This document shows positions 25,489-34,871 of a stretch of DNA of 64,000 nucleotides, piece by piece. How positions within the stretch are numbered: the first letter of the stretch is position 1; each line of letters starts with the position of its first letter. Made by a program: the position numbers and the translations under genes. The notes beneath the pieces are model-generated. The model was not told the DNA's origin. It made no database searches and was given only the letters and a program-made list of their open reading frames with translations. The stretch is from Chitinispirillum sp. (lineage in GTDB: Bacteria; Fibrobacterota; Chitinivibrionia; Chitinivibrionales; Chitinispirillaceae): the NCBI GenBank assembly GCA_007115975.1, contig SKJJ01000040.1:1-64000 (forward strand), written 5' to 3'.

Positions 25489-26193
25489 ATGAGTCAGAAG
25501 CACGGTATATCAGACAATCAATACCTCGAAGCTATCACCGAGATCAGCAGAGCAATTATGGATCGCAACTACCTTGATGATCTGCTTGCACTGATAGTGT
25601 CGGTGACCGCCAAGATCACCGACTCCAAAATATGCTCGATCCTTCTCATTGACAAAACTAACAACGAACTGATCCTCAAGGCGTGCCAATCAGAAACCGG
25701 AAAATACAGTCAGCGCTCCAACACCCCCTTGGGCAAAGGTATCGCCGGCAGAGTGGCTCTTGCCAACAAAGCGATAATGGTTAAAAACGTCTGTAATGAT
25801 AAACGATTCATAAATAAAAGAGTTGCAGAAGAGGACGGTCTTGTTTCCCTTGCCTCGGTACCGATGAGTGTGGAGGGTGAAGTCATAGGAGTTATAAACT
25901 GCTACACACCTTATGAATACGACTTCTCCCTCCAGGAGATAAGCATGCTCACCACAATAGCCACTCAGGCTGCAGTGATTATTAAGAATACCGAACTGCG
26001 CGTTCTAAAGGGGGTAGTGGAACAGGAACTGCAGGAGAGAAAAATAATCGAGCAGGCAAAAGAGATACTGATGTTTAAGAAAAACATCTCAGGCAAACAG
26101 GCATTCCAACTGCTGCGACACCAGAGCATGAACGACCGCACCCCCATGATAGAACTGGCCCGATCAATTATTATAGCCTCATCGTTTGACTGA
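25489..26193 (+). CDS. GAF-ANTAR transcription antitermination regulator
   Basis: Cytosolic RNA-binding regulator of 234 aa. A GAF sensory domain covers about residues 20-165 (SKICSILLIDKTNNELILKA, LGKGIAGRVALANKAIMVKN, SVPMSVEGEVIGVINCY). A connecting helix leads to a C-terminal ANTAR domain (about 175-230) with IEQAKEILMFKKNISGKQAFQLLRHQSM. ANTAR proteins bind paired hexaloop hairpins in nascent leader RNA and prevent termination. Just such a hairpin and a terminator lie immediately downstream, before gdhA, giving a probable target. The ligand of the GAF domain is unknown; nitrogen status is the natural guess. Confidence 0.93.
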   Translation: MSQKHGISDNQYLEAITEISRAIMDRNYLDDLLALIVSVTAKITDSKICSILLIDKTNNELILKACQSETGKYSQRSNTPLGKGIAGRVALANKAIMVKNVCNDKRFINKRVAEEDGLVSLASVPMSVEGEVIGVINCYTPYEYDFSLQEISMLTTIATQAAVIIKNTELRVLKGVVEQELQERKIIEQAKEILMFKKNISGKQAFQLLRHQSMNDRTPMIELARSIIIASSFD

Positions 26194-26221
26194 AAGATCA
26201 CTATAAGTTATATTATCACCC

Positions 26222-26268
26222 GTATAACAACGGCGTTATACCCACAAAAGGTTATCGATGATGATGCC
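26222..26268 (+). promoter_or_regulatory. Candidate ANTAR-responsive RNA element in the gdhA leader
   Basis: A perfect 7-bp stem GTATAAC/GTTATAC (26222-26228 with 26235-26241) closes a six-base loop AACGGC (26229-26234) with A at position 1 and G at position 4, the ANTAR hexaloop signature. Downstream, a second weaker hairpin (26250-26256 with 26263-26268, one bulge, loop GATGAT) has G at position 4 but not A at position 1. Its 3' arm shares bases 26266-26268 with the terminator, so the two would be mutually exclusive. Confidence 0.7.
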
Positions 26269-26307
26269 CGGCTCCACAAATATATGGAGTGCGGGCTTTT
26301 TTATTTT
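26266..26307 (+). terminator. Intrinsic terminator/attenuator upstream of gdhA
   Basis: Stem GCCCG + CTCCA (26266-26276) pairs with TGGAG + CGGGC (26285-26296) across a small internal loop, with an 8-base apical loop. A T-rich tail (TTTTTTATTTT) follows from 26297. It lies between the ANTAR gene and gdhA, 44 bases before the gdhA start. Confidence 0.85.
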
Positions 26308-26326
26308 GAGCACTCCAGCTCACTAA

Positions 26327-27688
<1,362 letters not shown>

Positions 27689-27774
27689 TTCTCATCAAAA
27701 TGAATATCCCAGTAACCCCTTCACTCCCGCGAAGGGGGGCTGAGCTCTAATTAAGCTTAGGCTATGCTCCGCTC

Positions 27775-27908
27775 ACACTGAGTCCCGACGTAAAGTCGGG
27801 ACTCTTATTGGCCGTATCGAAGTGCTCCTGATTGCTCAGGATTAAAGTGAACTGGAACCCTTCGACAGGGAGCTCACTTCGCCCCCTGCTCAGTACAGCC
27901 AGGGTGAG
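27775..27908 (+). repeat. Dispersed repeat family A, copy 2, with hairpin
   Basis: Inverse counterpart of 3351-3459. A perfect 9-bp hairpin AGTCCCGAC/GTCGGGACT (27781-27789 with 27795-27803, loop GTAAA) is followed by the shared blocks around 27826-27847 and 27856-27908. It is 93 bases downstream of gdhA in the sense direction, so it may act in the gdhA 3' untranslated region. No gene is seen in 27689-27938. Confidence 0.78.
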
Positions 27909-27938
27909 CGCAATGCGGTTACTCTTTTTAAACTAAAT

Positions 27939-29255
27939 TTATTCCCGGGGGAACGGCTCAACCGCCCCCCCCGTTTTGCTCTCAATTGCCCCTGAATAGA
28001 ACTCTTCATGCCTGATGGCAAGATGTGAAAGGGTAAATTTTTTTCTGACAAACGCCTTACCTTTCGAGCCCATTTGCGCCCTCAACCCCTTATCACTCAA
28101 AAGAGTCTCTAAATAAGTGGCTAGCTGCCTTATATCTCCTCGCCGACACAGATAACCACTTACATTGTGCTGCATACACTGCGAAACCCCGCCCACATTA
28201 TAAGCCACTACCGGCCTGCTCATCGCCTGAGCTTCCAGAAGAACCCTTCCAAGTCCCTCGGTGCTGCTGGGAAGCACCACAACGGAACATTTTGCATACC
28301 ATTCCCTGAGCTCTTCAGGACTGCAATGCCCCACCAATTCGACACTGTTTAAGACCCCCTTTTCTTGTGAGAGTTTTTTGAGGTATGCTGCCAGTTGAGG
28401 AGAATCCTTTCTGCCGGCGAACACCAGATTACAATCTACTCCCTGTACCTTTAGCCTTGCAGCAGCATGTATCAGATCAACATGTCCTTTGCCCGGTGCA
28501 ACTCTTGCAGGGAGCAGGACAATTTGCCTGCTCCCCACAAGCGTTTCCAAATCAGTTATTTGTGAACATCTGAAAAAATTCACATCGATTCCGTCAAGAA
28601 GATTAAAAAAGCGCCTTCGCACATACCGGGGTACTTGGTTTGAGGATACTCCGGCAACGGCACAAGCGTTAGCGATCTGCTCTCGTATGCAAAAGTGGGT
28701 AAACTTGCTGTTTGCATAGTGGTTGACATACACATAAGGAACATCCTTCTGAGAGGAGATATCTGCCATCAGGGCAGTTTGCTCGCTTCCAAGAGAGTGA
28801 AATAGCAGAAGGTCGGGAGCGAACCTTTTAATCAGTCCATCATAGATCTTTGCACCATCTTTTGCATCTATTCCCAGATTTGCAATTTTGCGTTTTTCCC
28901 TGATTTTTTTAAAAATTGTTGAACACAAAATCGGTTTGTAGACCAAATGATCACGTGTAAAACGGCGAATCCATAACTGTTCGGATGCCCCCTTTCCGTT
29001 AAAAGCATTCCAGTTTTTACGGGAATCAAAAACTGCCGGAACCAAGACCCGTACCAGACACCCTTTTCCCACTTCCTGAACAGTTTCCCGGGTTTTTTGC
29101 CCCTCCTTTTGGAGGCTCATTTGTATAATGGTCATCGAATTACGTTCCAGCAGAATCGTATTCAGGCTGGCAAGATACTCCTCGATTCCTCCTCCCTGCA
29201 TAAAGGAGAGGGTAAACCGTACAACTGTTTTCCCGTCAAGACTGTTTTTTTTCAT
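27939..29255 (-). CDS. Glycosyltransferase family 4 (GT-B fold)
   Basis: Retaining glycosyltransferase of 438 aa. The N-terminal acceptor domain has a GGGIEEYL motif. The C-terminal domain shows LLPARVAPGKGHVDLIHAAARL, LVFAGRKDSPQLAAYLKKL and the E-x7-E motif in EGLGRVLLEAQAMSRPVVAYNVGG. It stands alone on the minus strand. A C8 tract (27965-27972) lies near the 3' end, coding for the glycines of KTGGAVEPF. The acceptor is unknown. Confidence 0.9.
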   Translation of the reverse strand: MKKNSLDGKTVVRFTLSFMQGGGIEEYLASLNTILLERNSMTIIQMSLQKEGQKTRETVQEVGKGCLVRVLVPAVFDSRKNWNAFNGKGASEQLWIRRFTRDHLVYKPILCSTIFKKIREKRKIANLGIDAKDGAKIYDGLIKRFAPDLLLFHSLGSEQTALMADISSQKDVPYVYVNHYANSKFTHFCIREQIANACAVAGVSSNQVPRYVRRRFFNLLDGIDVNFFRCSQITDLETLVGSRQIVLLPARVAPGKGHVDLIHAAARLKVQGVDCNLVFAGRKDSPQLAAYLKKLSQEKGVLNSVELVGHCSPEELREWYAKCSVVVLPSSTEGLGRVLLEAQAMSRPVVAYNVGGVSQCMQHNVSGYLCRRGDIRQLATYLETLLSDKGLRAQMGSKGKAFVRKKFTLSHLAIRHEEFYSGAIESKTGGAVEPFPRE

Positions 29256-29311
29256 TATAATTCTTTTCAGTTATTTAGTTCCTGTCCAGAATGGCCACCA
29301 AGGATATATCG

Positions 29312-29506
29312 GTCATTCCTGCGTGACTTGGTTTTGCTTGATATCCGTGCAGGAAACCAGCCTATTTCTTGCTGTTTGTGATGTATACCCGTTAAAGTGG
29401 CATACTATAACGAGCATTTCTAGTGCTGGATACCTTAGGCTTAAAGAACGGCTGTGACAATACAACTCGGGTATGGCCAACATTTGGGCCTGTTCTGAAC
29501 AGATAC
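29312..29506 (+). repeat. Dispersed repeat family B, copy 1 (about 190 bp)
   Basis: Aligns by eye with 54061-54252 in the same orientation. Both begin with gtcattcctgcg, share degenerate blocks (aaacca, gtatttc, gatacccg, atact), and end with tgacaatacaac-gggtatggc and ttctgaacagatac. The spacing between the first and last blocks is nearly equal (143 and 141 bases). It occupies most of the divergent 29256-29692 gap, where I see no gene. Confidence 0.65.
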
Positions 29507-29692
29507 TATTTAGCCAGTTCCCATTAATGGCTCAGGAGCAATTAACGTACCGTCCTTTAATGCACGTGTGCTTCTATTCAGGTATGATTTTTGTTTTTAC
29601 AACAGCAGAATCAAAAAGTTGTGTCAAACAGAGACTGTAACAACCTCTTAGGCACTAAAAAGTACAACCTGTAATTAAGGAGGAAGCCGGCT

Positions 29693-30289
29693 ATGGAACT
29701 GATGCGCAGGTGTTGTGAAGGAGACATTGAGGCGGTGAAAGAGATAATTGCACAAGAGGAGATAAACGCTGCCGATGCCAATGGCAGAACTGCCCTCATT
29801 GAGGCGGCGTGGTCAGGGCACCTTGCTATAGTCAAACTGCTTCTGAGCAGGGGTGCAGAGGTTAACTCCGCAGACAAATCAGGTTTCACTGCCCTCATGA
29901 GAGCCGCAGAGGAGGGATACAGCTCAATTGCAAGTACCCTTGTAAAAAGTGGTGCGCAACTAAATTGCTGTGGCAAAGTTCGCGGAACAACTCCGCTTAT
30001 ACTGGCAGCAGAAAACGGACACCTAAAAACAGTGGAAATTCTTATTAATGCAGGGGCCGACATCAACAAATGCGATATCTTTGAACAAACCGCCCTGAGC
30101 AAAGCATCCGAAGCTGAAAAGCAACCAGTTGTTGAGTTTCTCCAATCAAAGGGGGCACGCGGAAAACCGGAAAGAAGCAGCTTTTCTTATGCCGACAGAG
30201 AATCAAGAACCATCTCGAAAACAGCCCTTTTACATTTGAGTGCGGCTTCCATAGACTCAGATGACGATGAAGATATTTATGCCAACTAA
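29693..30289 (+). CDS. Ankyrin-repeat protein
   Basis: Soluble 198-aa protein of about four ankyrin repeats (residues 1-150) with the repeated pattern NGRTALIEAAWSGHLAIVKLLLSRGAEVN, then SGFTALMRAAEEG, TTPLILAAENGHLKTVEILINAGADIN and QTALSKASEAEKQ. The C-terminal 45 residues are polar and end in an acidic stretch (DSDDDEDIY). A strong AGGAGG ribosome-binding site precedes the ATG. It probably acts by protein-protein interaction; no partner is evident. Confidence 0.9.
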   Translation: MELMRRCCEGDIEAVKEIIAQEEINAADANGRTALIEAAWSGHLAIVKLLLSRGAEVNSADKSGFTALMRAAEEGYSSIASTLVKSGAQLNCCGKVRGTTPLILAAENGHLKTVEILINAGADINKCDIFEQTALSKASEAEKQPVVEFLQSKGARGKPERSSFSYADRESRTISKTALLHLSAASIDSDDDEDIYAN

Positions 30290-30321
30290 AAGGGCAAAAA
30301 AACTACACCAATGCACCTACT

Positions 30322-31248
30322 CTACCTGTTGGCATAACAATATGCACAATTATGCCGGCAGGTATTATACATTCCAATATCCTTGCTCTTCAAACAACCG
30401 CAAAATTTACGCTGTCCCCGATCCCTCAAGCCGGGCCTGATTTTCCTTGCAGCAGTACCGTCACCCTTACCATAAATAAACTCCATCAACTTCCGATCCT
30501 CAGAGAACAGCTCAGTTATCAGCTCCTCATCGACACACTTTCCTCTCCTTGCACCAACTGATGTATAATCCTCCTGCTGTGCACAAGTAAACAAGTCGAT
30601 ACCCCACCCCTTTGCCATCCCCGCAATCCTTGATACAATCTCCATGCGCTGATCAATAGCCGGATCGGTATAACTGATCTTTAGCCTTTTAAACCTCCTG
30701 AGCACTTTTGCATAGAGTGAAAGAAAACTTACGGTTAACCTTGGTGTGTACATGCCTATTTTTTCGCCGGTGCTGCAGATCTTCTCCAGTAGCTCTTTAT
30801 GGCCGTTTACACCAGTTACTATAATCGGATCAAACCGCCATAAAACCCTATCTTTACCGATCCTTTGGGATAATTCTATAAAAGATTCGACTCTTTTTTC
30901 AAATGGCGGCAGCGAGGGTTCCATTATCGTATCATAGCTATTTAATGTAAAATGAACGCAGTAGTTGTAACCGAGCTCATCCAGTTTTTCAAGCAGCGGG
31001 AAAAAAGGCCGTGGGTTCTTGGACCAGAACACAAAGAGCCTTGTGTTCTTAAATGACACATACTGCTTTTTCCCACTAAACGGATTGGTCCACTCTACAT
31101 ACCCCTCCCTGAGTTTTTGATAAAACCAGTCACTATGCAGCGCCGGGATATCGGTTGCCCTGCTTGCAGAGATTATTACAGGTGCAATTGCCTCAACGGC
31201 TCTCCCTGATGTGGTTCGAATTTCTTCTCTTTCCCAGTTAACACCCAT
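30322..31248 (-). CDS. DUF1848 family protein with C-terminal Cys cluster
   Basis: About 308 aa, cytosolic. It matches DUF1848: PVIISASRATDIPALHSDWF at the start, a central WSKNPRPFFPLLEKLDELGYNYCVHFTLNSY and the C-terminal cysteines FCGC...CRHNCAYCYANR. The last motif is of the type that binds an iron-sulfur cluster in radical-SAM-like folds, although the usual N-terminal radical SAM motif is not visible. The function of the family is unknown. The ATG at 31248 is preferred over a TTG at 31263 because GGGTG lies upstream of the former. Confidence 0.85.
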   Translation of the reverse strand: MGVNWEREEIRTTSGRAVEAIAPVIISASRATDIPALHSDWFYQKLREGYVEWTNPFSGKKQYVSFKNTRLFVFWSKNPRPFFPLLEKLDELGYNYCVHFTLNSYDTIMEPSLPPFEKRVESFIELSQRIGKDRVLWRFDPIIVTGVNGHKELLEKICSTGEKIGMYTPRLTVSFLSLYAKVLRRFKRLKISYTDPAIDQRMEIVSRIAGMAKGWGIDLFTCAQQEDYTSVGARRGKCVDEELITELFSEDRKLMEFIYGKGDGTAARKIRPGLRDRGQRKFCGCLKSKDIGMYNTCRHNCAYCYANR

Positions 31249-31385
31249 ATTGTTCACCCACAATCATTGAAAGAGACCATAGTGCCACTATTTCGAAAAT
31301 AGAGGTTTTTCGTTTGGCATTAAACTATTCATCCTACTCAAAATTATATTTCTCACACCAGTACTGCTTTTAACTGCCGGATTTT

Positions 31386-32663
31386 ATGAAAAAAACTGCT
31401 TTAGTAATTAATCCCTGGGTAACCGACTTTAAGCTCTATGACGAATGGATGCACCCACTCGGCCTCTATTTTCTCATAGACCGGCTTGAAAAATCAGGCT
31501 ATACGGTTAACTACTTCAACTGTCTTCAGCGCAGTTCGAAAAAGCGTAAGAAGAACAGTACTGGTGAATTTATCACCCATGAGATAGAAAAGCCACAAAT
31601 GTTCACCCATATCAGACGCAAATACAAACGATACGGGGTACCTGATGAGTGTTTAAAGGAGTTTCTCTTACAAACTGCTGCCCCTGACCTGATATGTGTC
31701 GGCAGTATGATGACTTACTGGCTTTATGGTGTCAGTGAAACCATAAAGTGTATCCGCTGCGTACACCCCTCAACGCCCCTTATTGCCGGTGGCATAGGGG
31801 TAAAACTGTTTGGCAGCTTTCTAAAAAGGGAGAATCCGGACTGTTTGTTCCCCGAAGATGTACCGGGTCTTTTGAACAGTTTTCATGTTGATAATCACTC
31901 TTTGATTGCAGGCTTTTCAAGGCTTGAGAACCCGTTGCATGCTCCGGTTTTAACCACTCTTGGCTGTCCGCTTTCATGCAGTTACTGTGCATCTTCAATT
32001 CTGCAACCGCACTTTTTCAAAAGATCTAAACACCAGATAATCGACGAGTTGCTTTTCATGATTGATAAGTTCAGTGTCAGGGATTTCTCATTTTACGATG
32101 ATGCTCTTCTTATAGACGGGTATGAGGTTCTCTGTGCAATCAGAACAGAGGTAGAGAAGAGAGGCTTACAGTTACGATTTTACACCCCCAATGGTATACA
32201 CGCAAAATTCATAACCACCCAGATAGCAGAAATTATGCATCAGCTTAATTTCAATACTATACGAATTGGCTATGAAAGTGGCAATCATAAGCATAGGCAA
32301 CAAACAGCAGATAAGGCTTCTGTAAATTTAATAAGGGACAAAATTGAGATCCTTGGAAATGCAGGATTTAAAAAGAAGGACATCGGCGTGTATCTCATGG
32401 CTGGTCTTGATAACCAGAGTCCCGAAGAGTTCATACGAGAGATGAGGTTGCTGTCGTCAATGGGGGCACAGGTGAAACCGGTATATATCTCCCCTATTCC
32501 GGGAACTTCAATGTTCAAAAAATATGCACTGAAATTTCCGCAGCTCCACTCAGACCCCCACTGGCATAATGACACCTTTTTTATCACTAAACTGCCCGGG
32601 TGGAGTTATGATGAAGTGGAGAATATCAGTAATATGGCAAGAGTTCTCAATCAGAGCCCGTAA
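31386..32663 (+). CDS. B12-binding-type radical SAM protein
   Basis: Radical SAM enzyme of 425 aa. An N-terminal cobalamin-binding-like region (about 1-170; DLICVGSMMTYWLYG and LIAGGIGVKLFG) precedes the radical SAM core. The [4Fe-4S]-ligating cysteines are C194, C198 and C201 in GCPLSCSYCASS. Later core motifs FSFYDDALLI, RIGYESG and GVYLMAGLDNQSPEEF are present. It may act on an unreactive carbon of a lipid or cofactor. It stands just upstream of envelope-lipid-type genes, but a direct link is not shown. Confidence 0.85.
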   Translation: MKKTALVINPWVTDFKLYDEWMHPLGLYFLIDRLEKSGYTVNYFNCLQRSSKKRKKNSTGEFITHEIEKPQMFTHIRRKYKRYGVPDECLKEFLLQTAAPDLICVGSMMTYWLYGVSETIKCIRCVHPSTPLIAGGIGVKLFGSFLKRENPDCLFPEDVPGLLNSFHVDNHSLIAGFSRLENPLHAPVLTTLGCPLSCSYCASSILQPHFFKRSKHQIIDELLFMIDKFSVRDFSFYDDALLIDGYEVLCAIRTEVEKRGLQLRFYTPNGIHAKFITTQIAEIMHQLNFNTIRIGYESGNHKHRQQTADKASVNLIRDKIEILGNAGFKKKDIGVYLMAGLDNQSPEEFIREMRLLSSMGAQVKPVYISPIPGTSMFKKYALKFPQLHSDPHWHNDTFFITKLPGWSYDEVENISNMARVLNQSP

Positions 32664-32742
32664 GCAAAGTACTTTGAGTCCAATATATTTTCCTAACAGA
32701 TTGCTAAAGATTATATTCTAGTTTTCAAAAAAGTGCCTGTAC

Positions 32743-33363
32743 ATGAAAAGTGAATTTACTACTGATTATGTTTCCAAGCTGATAGGAGCTGTCGCTTCCG
32801 TTATCGGCAAAACCTGGAGACCAAATTTAATCTGCAATTCAGATATCAATCCCTATATCGAAACTGGTACAGGGGTCATCTACTGTTTCTGGCATTCACG
32901 ACTGCTCGCTCTTGCCCACATCTTCCGTAACACCGGAAAAACAGCGATCGTATCAAGCAGTCGTGACGGAAAACGGGCCGCTTATATAGCCAGCTGTTGG
33001 GGACACCAGATCATTTTCGGCTCCTCTACAAGGGGGGGGGTTTCTGCACTTCGGCAATGCACTCGCAAACTTATGGAGGGCCATTCAGTTGTGATCACCC
33101 CCGATGGCCCCAAGGGCCCAAAAGAAACCGTCAAGTCAGGTACCGCACAAATAGCGCTAACCAGTGGTGCACCTATAGTTATTCTCGATATTAAACCAAA
33201 CAGTTCATGGCGCCTGAATTCATGGGATAAGCTGATTGTGCCCAAACCATTTACACAAGTTACTGTTACAGCAAGCAAACCAATCGACCCGGCAGATTTT
33301 CGCAATGAAAAAAAACCGGTTGATGCTTTAACCCACTATTTGCAAAGCCAATTTCCCATATGA
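32743..33363 (+). CDS. DUF374 lysophospholipid acyltransferase family protein
   Basis: Acyltransferase-fold protein of 206 aa resembling DUF374/LpxL-like enzymes. Visible are YCFWHSRLLALAHIF with the family His, SSSRDGKRAAYIASCWGHQ, and VVITPDGPKGPKETVKSGTAQIA (substrate-binding Asp-Gly-Pro). It may acylate lipid A-like or polyprenyl-linked glycolipids at the inner membrane. It overlaps the GT2 gene by four bases. A G9 run (33032-33040) lies in the codons for TRGGVS. Confidence 0.88.
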   Translation: MKSEFTTDYVSKLIGAVASVIGKTWRPNLICNSDINPYIETGTGVIYCFWHSRLLALAHIFRNTGKTAIVSSSRDGKRAAYIASCWGHQIIFGSSTRGGVSALRQCTRKLMEGHSVVITPDGPKGPKETVKSGTAQIALTSGAPIVILDIKPNSSWRLNSWDKLIVPKPFTQVTVTASKPIDPADFRNEKKPVDALTHYLQSQFPI

Positions 33364-34082
33364 GAAACAACAATCAGGCCTGGCCAAAAGAGATCTTTGT
33401 TCTGATTCCATCATATAAGTCTGTTCACCCTTTGGGAGAGTTCCTTGCGAAGCTTCTCACCGTTGTGCCAAAAGAGAATATCTGCGTTGTAGATGACGGA
33501 TCGGGCGATGGAAGTGAACAGCTCTGTAAACAGATGGATCTGGCTTGTATTGTTCATGAAAACAATATGGGTAAAGGAGCAGCACTCACTACCGGCTTTA
33601 ATTTCCTTATCCATAAAAGGGGTGCCCGATGGATCATAAGTATGGACGCAGATGGCCAACACTCCGTGGATGACCTGCCACAATTTTTAGAGTCGGTAAA
33701 TGAGAATCCAGATGCAGGAATATGTATCGGGGCCAGAGCGATGAAAGCGGGGATAATGCCCCTTGCACGGATCTGTTCCAACAAGCTTACTTCCGGTTTT
33801 CTCAGCATTCTCACATCAGCGAAAATCCTGGACAGTCAGTGTGGGTACAGACTCTATTCAGCGCAAATGCTTGAAAAGGTGTCGTTGGACTATAAACGGT
33901 TCGAAATGGAAAGCGAAGTTATTCTAAAAGCCATCCATGCAGGATTTGCAGTCTGTTTTGTGCAGGTGCATACATTATATTTGAAAGACAATTCGAGCCA
34001 TATTTCACACGTTTATGATACATACCGCTGGATAAAGGCAGTAATCAGTGTGTGGTTCAATATGCAAAAAAGTAACCCTTAA
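33360..34082 (+). CDS. Family 2 glycosyltransferase (dolichyl-phosphate-mannose-synthase-like)
   Basis: Soluble or peripheral GT2 enzyme of 240 aa. It has VLIPSYKSVHPLGEF, VVDDGSGDGSEQ (nucleotide-binding acidic residues), ENNMGKGAALTTGF and the DADGQHSVDDL metal-binding motif. LDSQCGYRLYSAQMLE in the C-terminal half is typical of polyprenyl-phosphate glycosyltransferases. It overlaps the acyltransferase gene by four bases, suggesting a shared lipid-glycan pathway, and pcm follows 14 bases later. Confidence 0.9.
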   Translation: MRNNNQAWPKEIFVLIPSYKSVHPLGEFLAKLLTVVPKENICVVDDGSGDGSEQLCKQMDLACIVHENNMGKGAALTTGFNFLIHKRGARWIISMDADGQHSVDDLPQFLESVNENPDAGICIGARAMKAGIMPLARICSNKLTSGFLSILTSAKILDSQCGYRLYSAQMLEKVSLDYKRFEMESEVILKAIHAGFAVCFVQVHTLYLKDNSSHISHVYDTYRWIKAVISVWFNMQKSNP

Positions 34083-34096
34083 CAACAGACAGACCA

Positions 34097-34750
34097 ATGA
34101 GCACAGGAAAAACCAGGCCACCGATAGGAAACGAAAAACTGATCAGTAAACTCAGAGACAAGGGTATTACCAGCGAAATGGTTCTGGACGCATTCCGCAA
34201 GGTACCCCGCCATCTGTTTGTTGATGGGGCGATGTACGCTCAGGCATACGACGACAATGCACTTCCCATAGGGGAAGGACAAACCATATCACAGCCTTCG
34301 GTGGTGGCACTTATGACCGAACTGCTTGAACTGGGAAAAGATGACAAGATTCTTGAAATAGGAACCGGGTCGGGGTTTCAGACCGCGGTTCTCGCACAGT
34401 TCTCCAGACGGGTCTATACAATAGAGCGGCACCGACTACTTGGGGAAGCAGCACGCAAACGGTTACGGGATATGGGATACATGAATGTGGTCTTCAAGGT
34501 CGGTGACGGCACCCGTGGATGGATCCAACATGCCCCCTTCGACCGAATAATTGTGACCGCCGGTGCACCGGTGACCCCGGAATCCTTGGCAAATCAGCTT
34601 GCCACAGGCGGACTTATGATCATACCAGCCGGAGAACGTAAAAACCAGCAGCTCTTTGTATATAGAAAAACCGAACAGGGACTGATTTCACAATCCGCAG
34701 GCAATGTGGTATTTGTACCGCTCATTGGCGAACACGGATGGAAAGACTAG
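34097..34750 (+). CDS. pcm: Protein-L-isoaspartate O-methyltransferase
   Basis: Repairs isoaspartyl residues in aged proteins by SAM-dependent methylation. The family signature IGEGQTISQPSVVALMTELL and motif I DKILEIGTGSGFQTAVLAQF are clear, as is VYTIERHRLLGEAARKRL. At 217 aa it is full length. It is placed 14 bases after the GT2 gene in the same direction, probably as operon passenger. Confidence 0.95.
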   Translation: MSTGKTRPPIGNEKLISKLRDKGITSEMVLDAFRKVPRHLFVDGAMYAQAYDDNALPIGEGQTISQPSVVALMTELLELGKDDKILEIGTGSGFQTAVLAQFSRRVYTIERHRLLGEAARKRLRDMGYMNVVFKVGDGTRGWIQHAPFDRIIVTAGAPVTPESLANQLATGGLMIIPAGERKNQQLFVYRKTEQGLISQSAGNVVFVPLIGEHGWKD

Positions 34751-34871
34751 CCAAAACAGACCCTAAATTTTGGTGAACGCCAACCGTAATTGAGTACCAG
34801 CAGTTTTCAGGAAGCTTTCGCCCTGCGCTCTTTAGGCTTCTGCTAATTTCAAATCCTTTCCGGAGAGAAAC

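Noticed and set aside
26277-26284. Terminator apical loop as second ANTAR hexaloop
   Set aside because: The loop is eight bases, and an alternative six-base register lacks G at position 4.
27715-27737. Hairpin CCCCTTC/GAAGGGG after gdhA as intrinsic terminator
   Set aside because: No T run follows; it may be a fortuitous pairing near the repeat.
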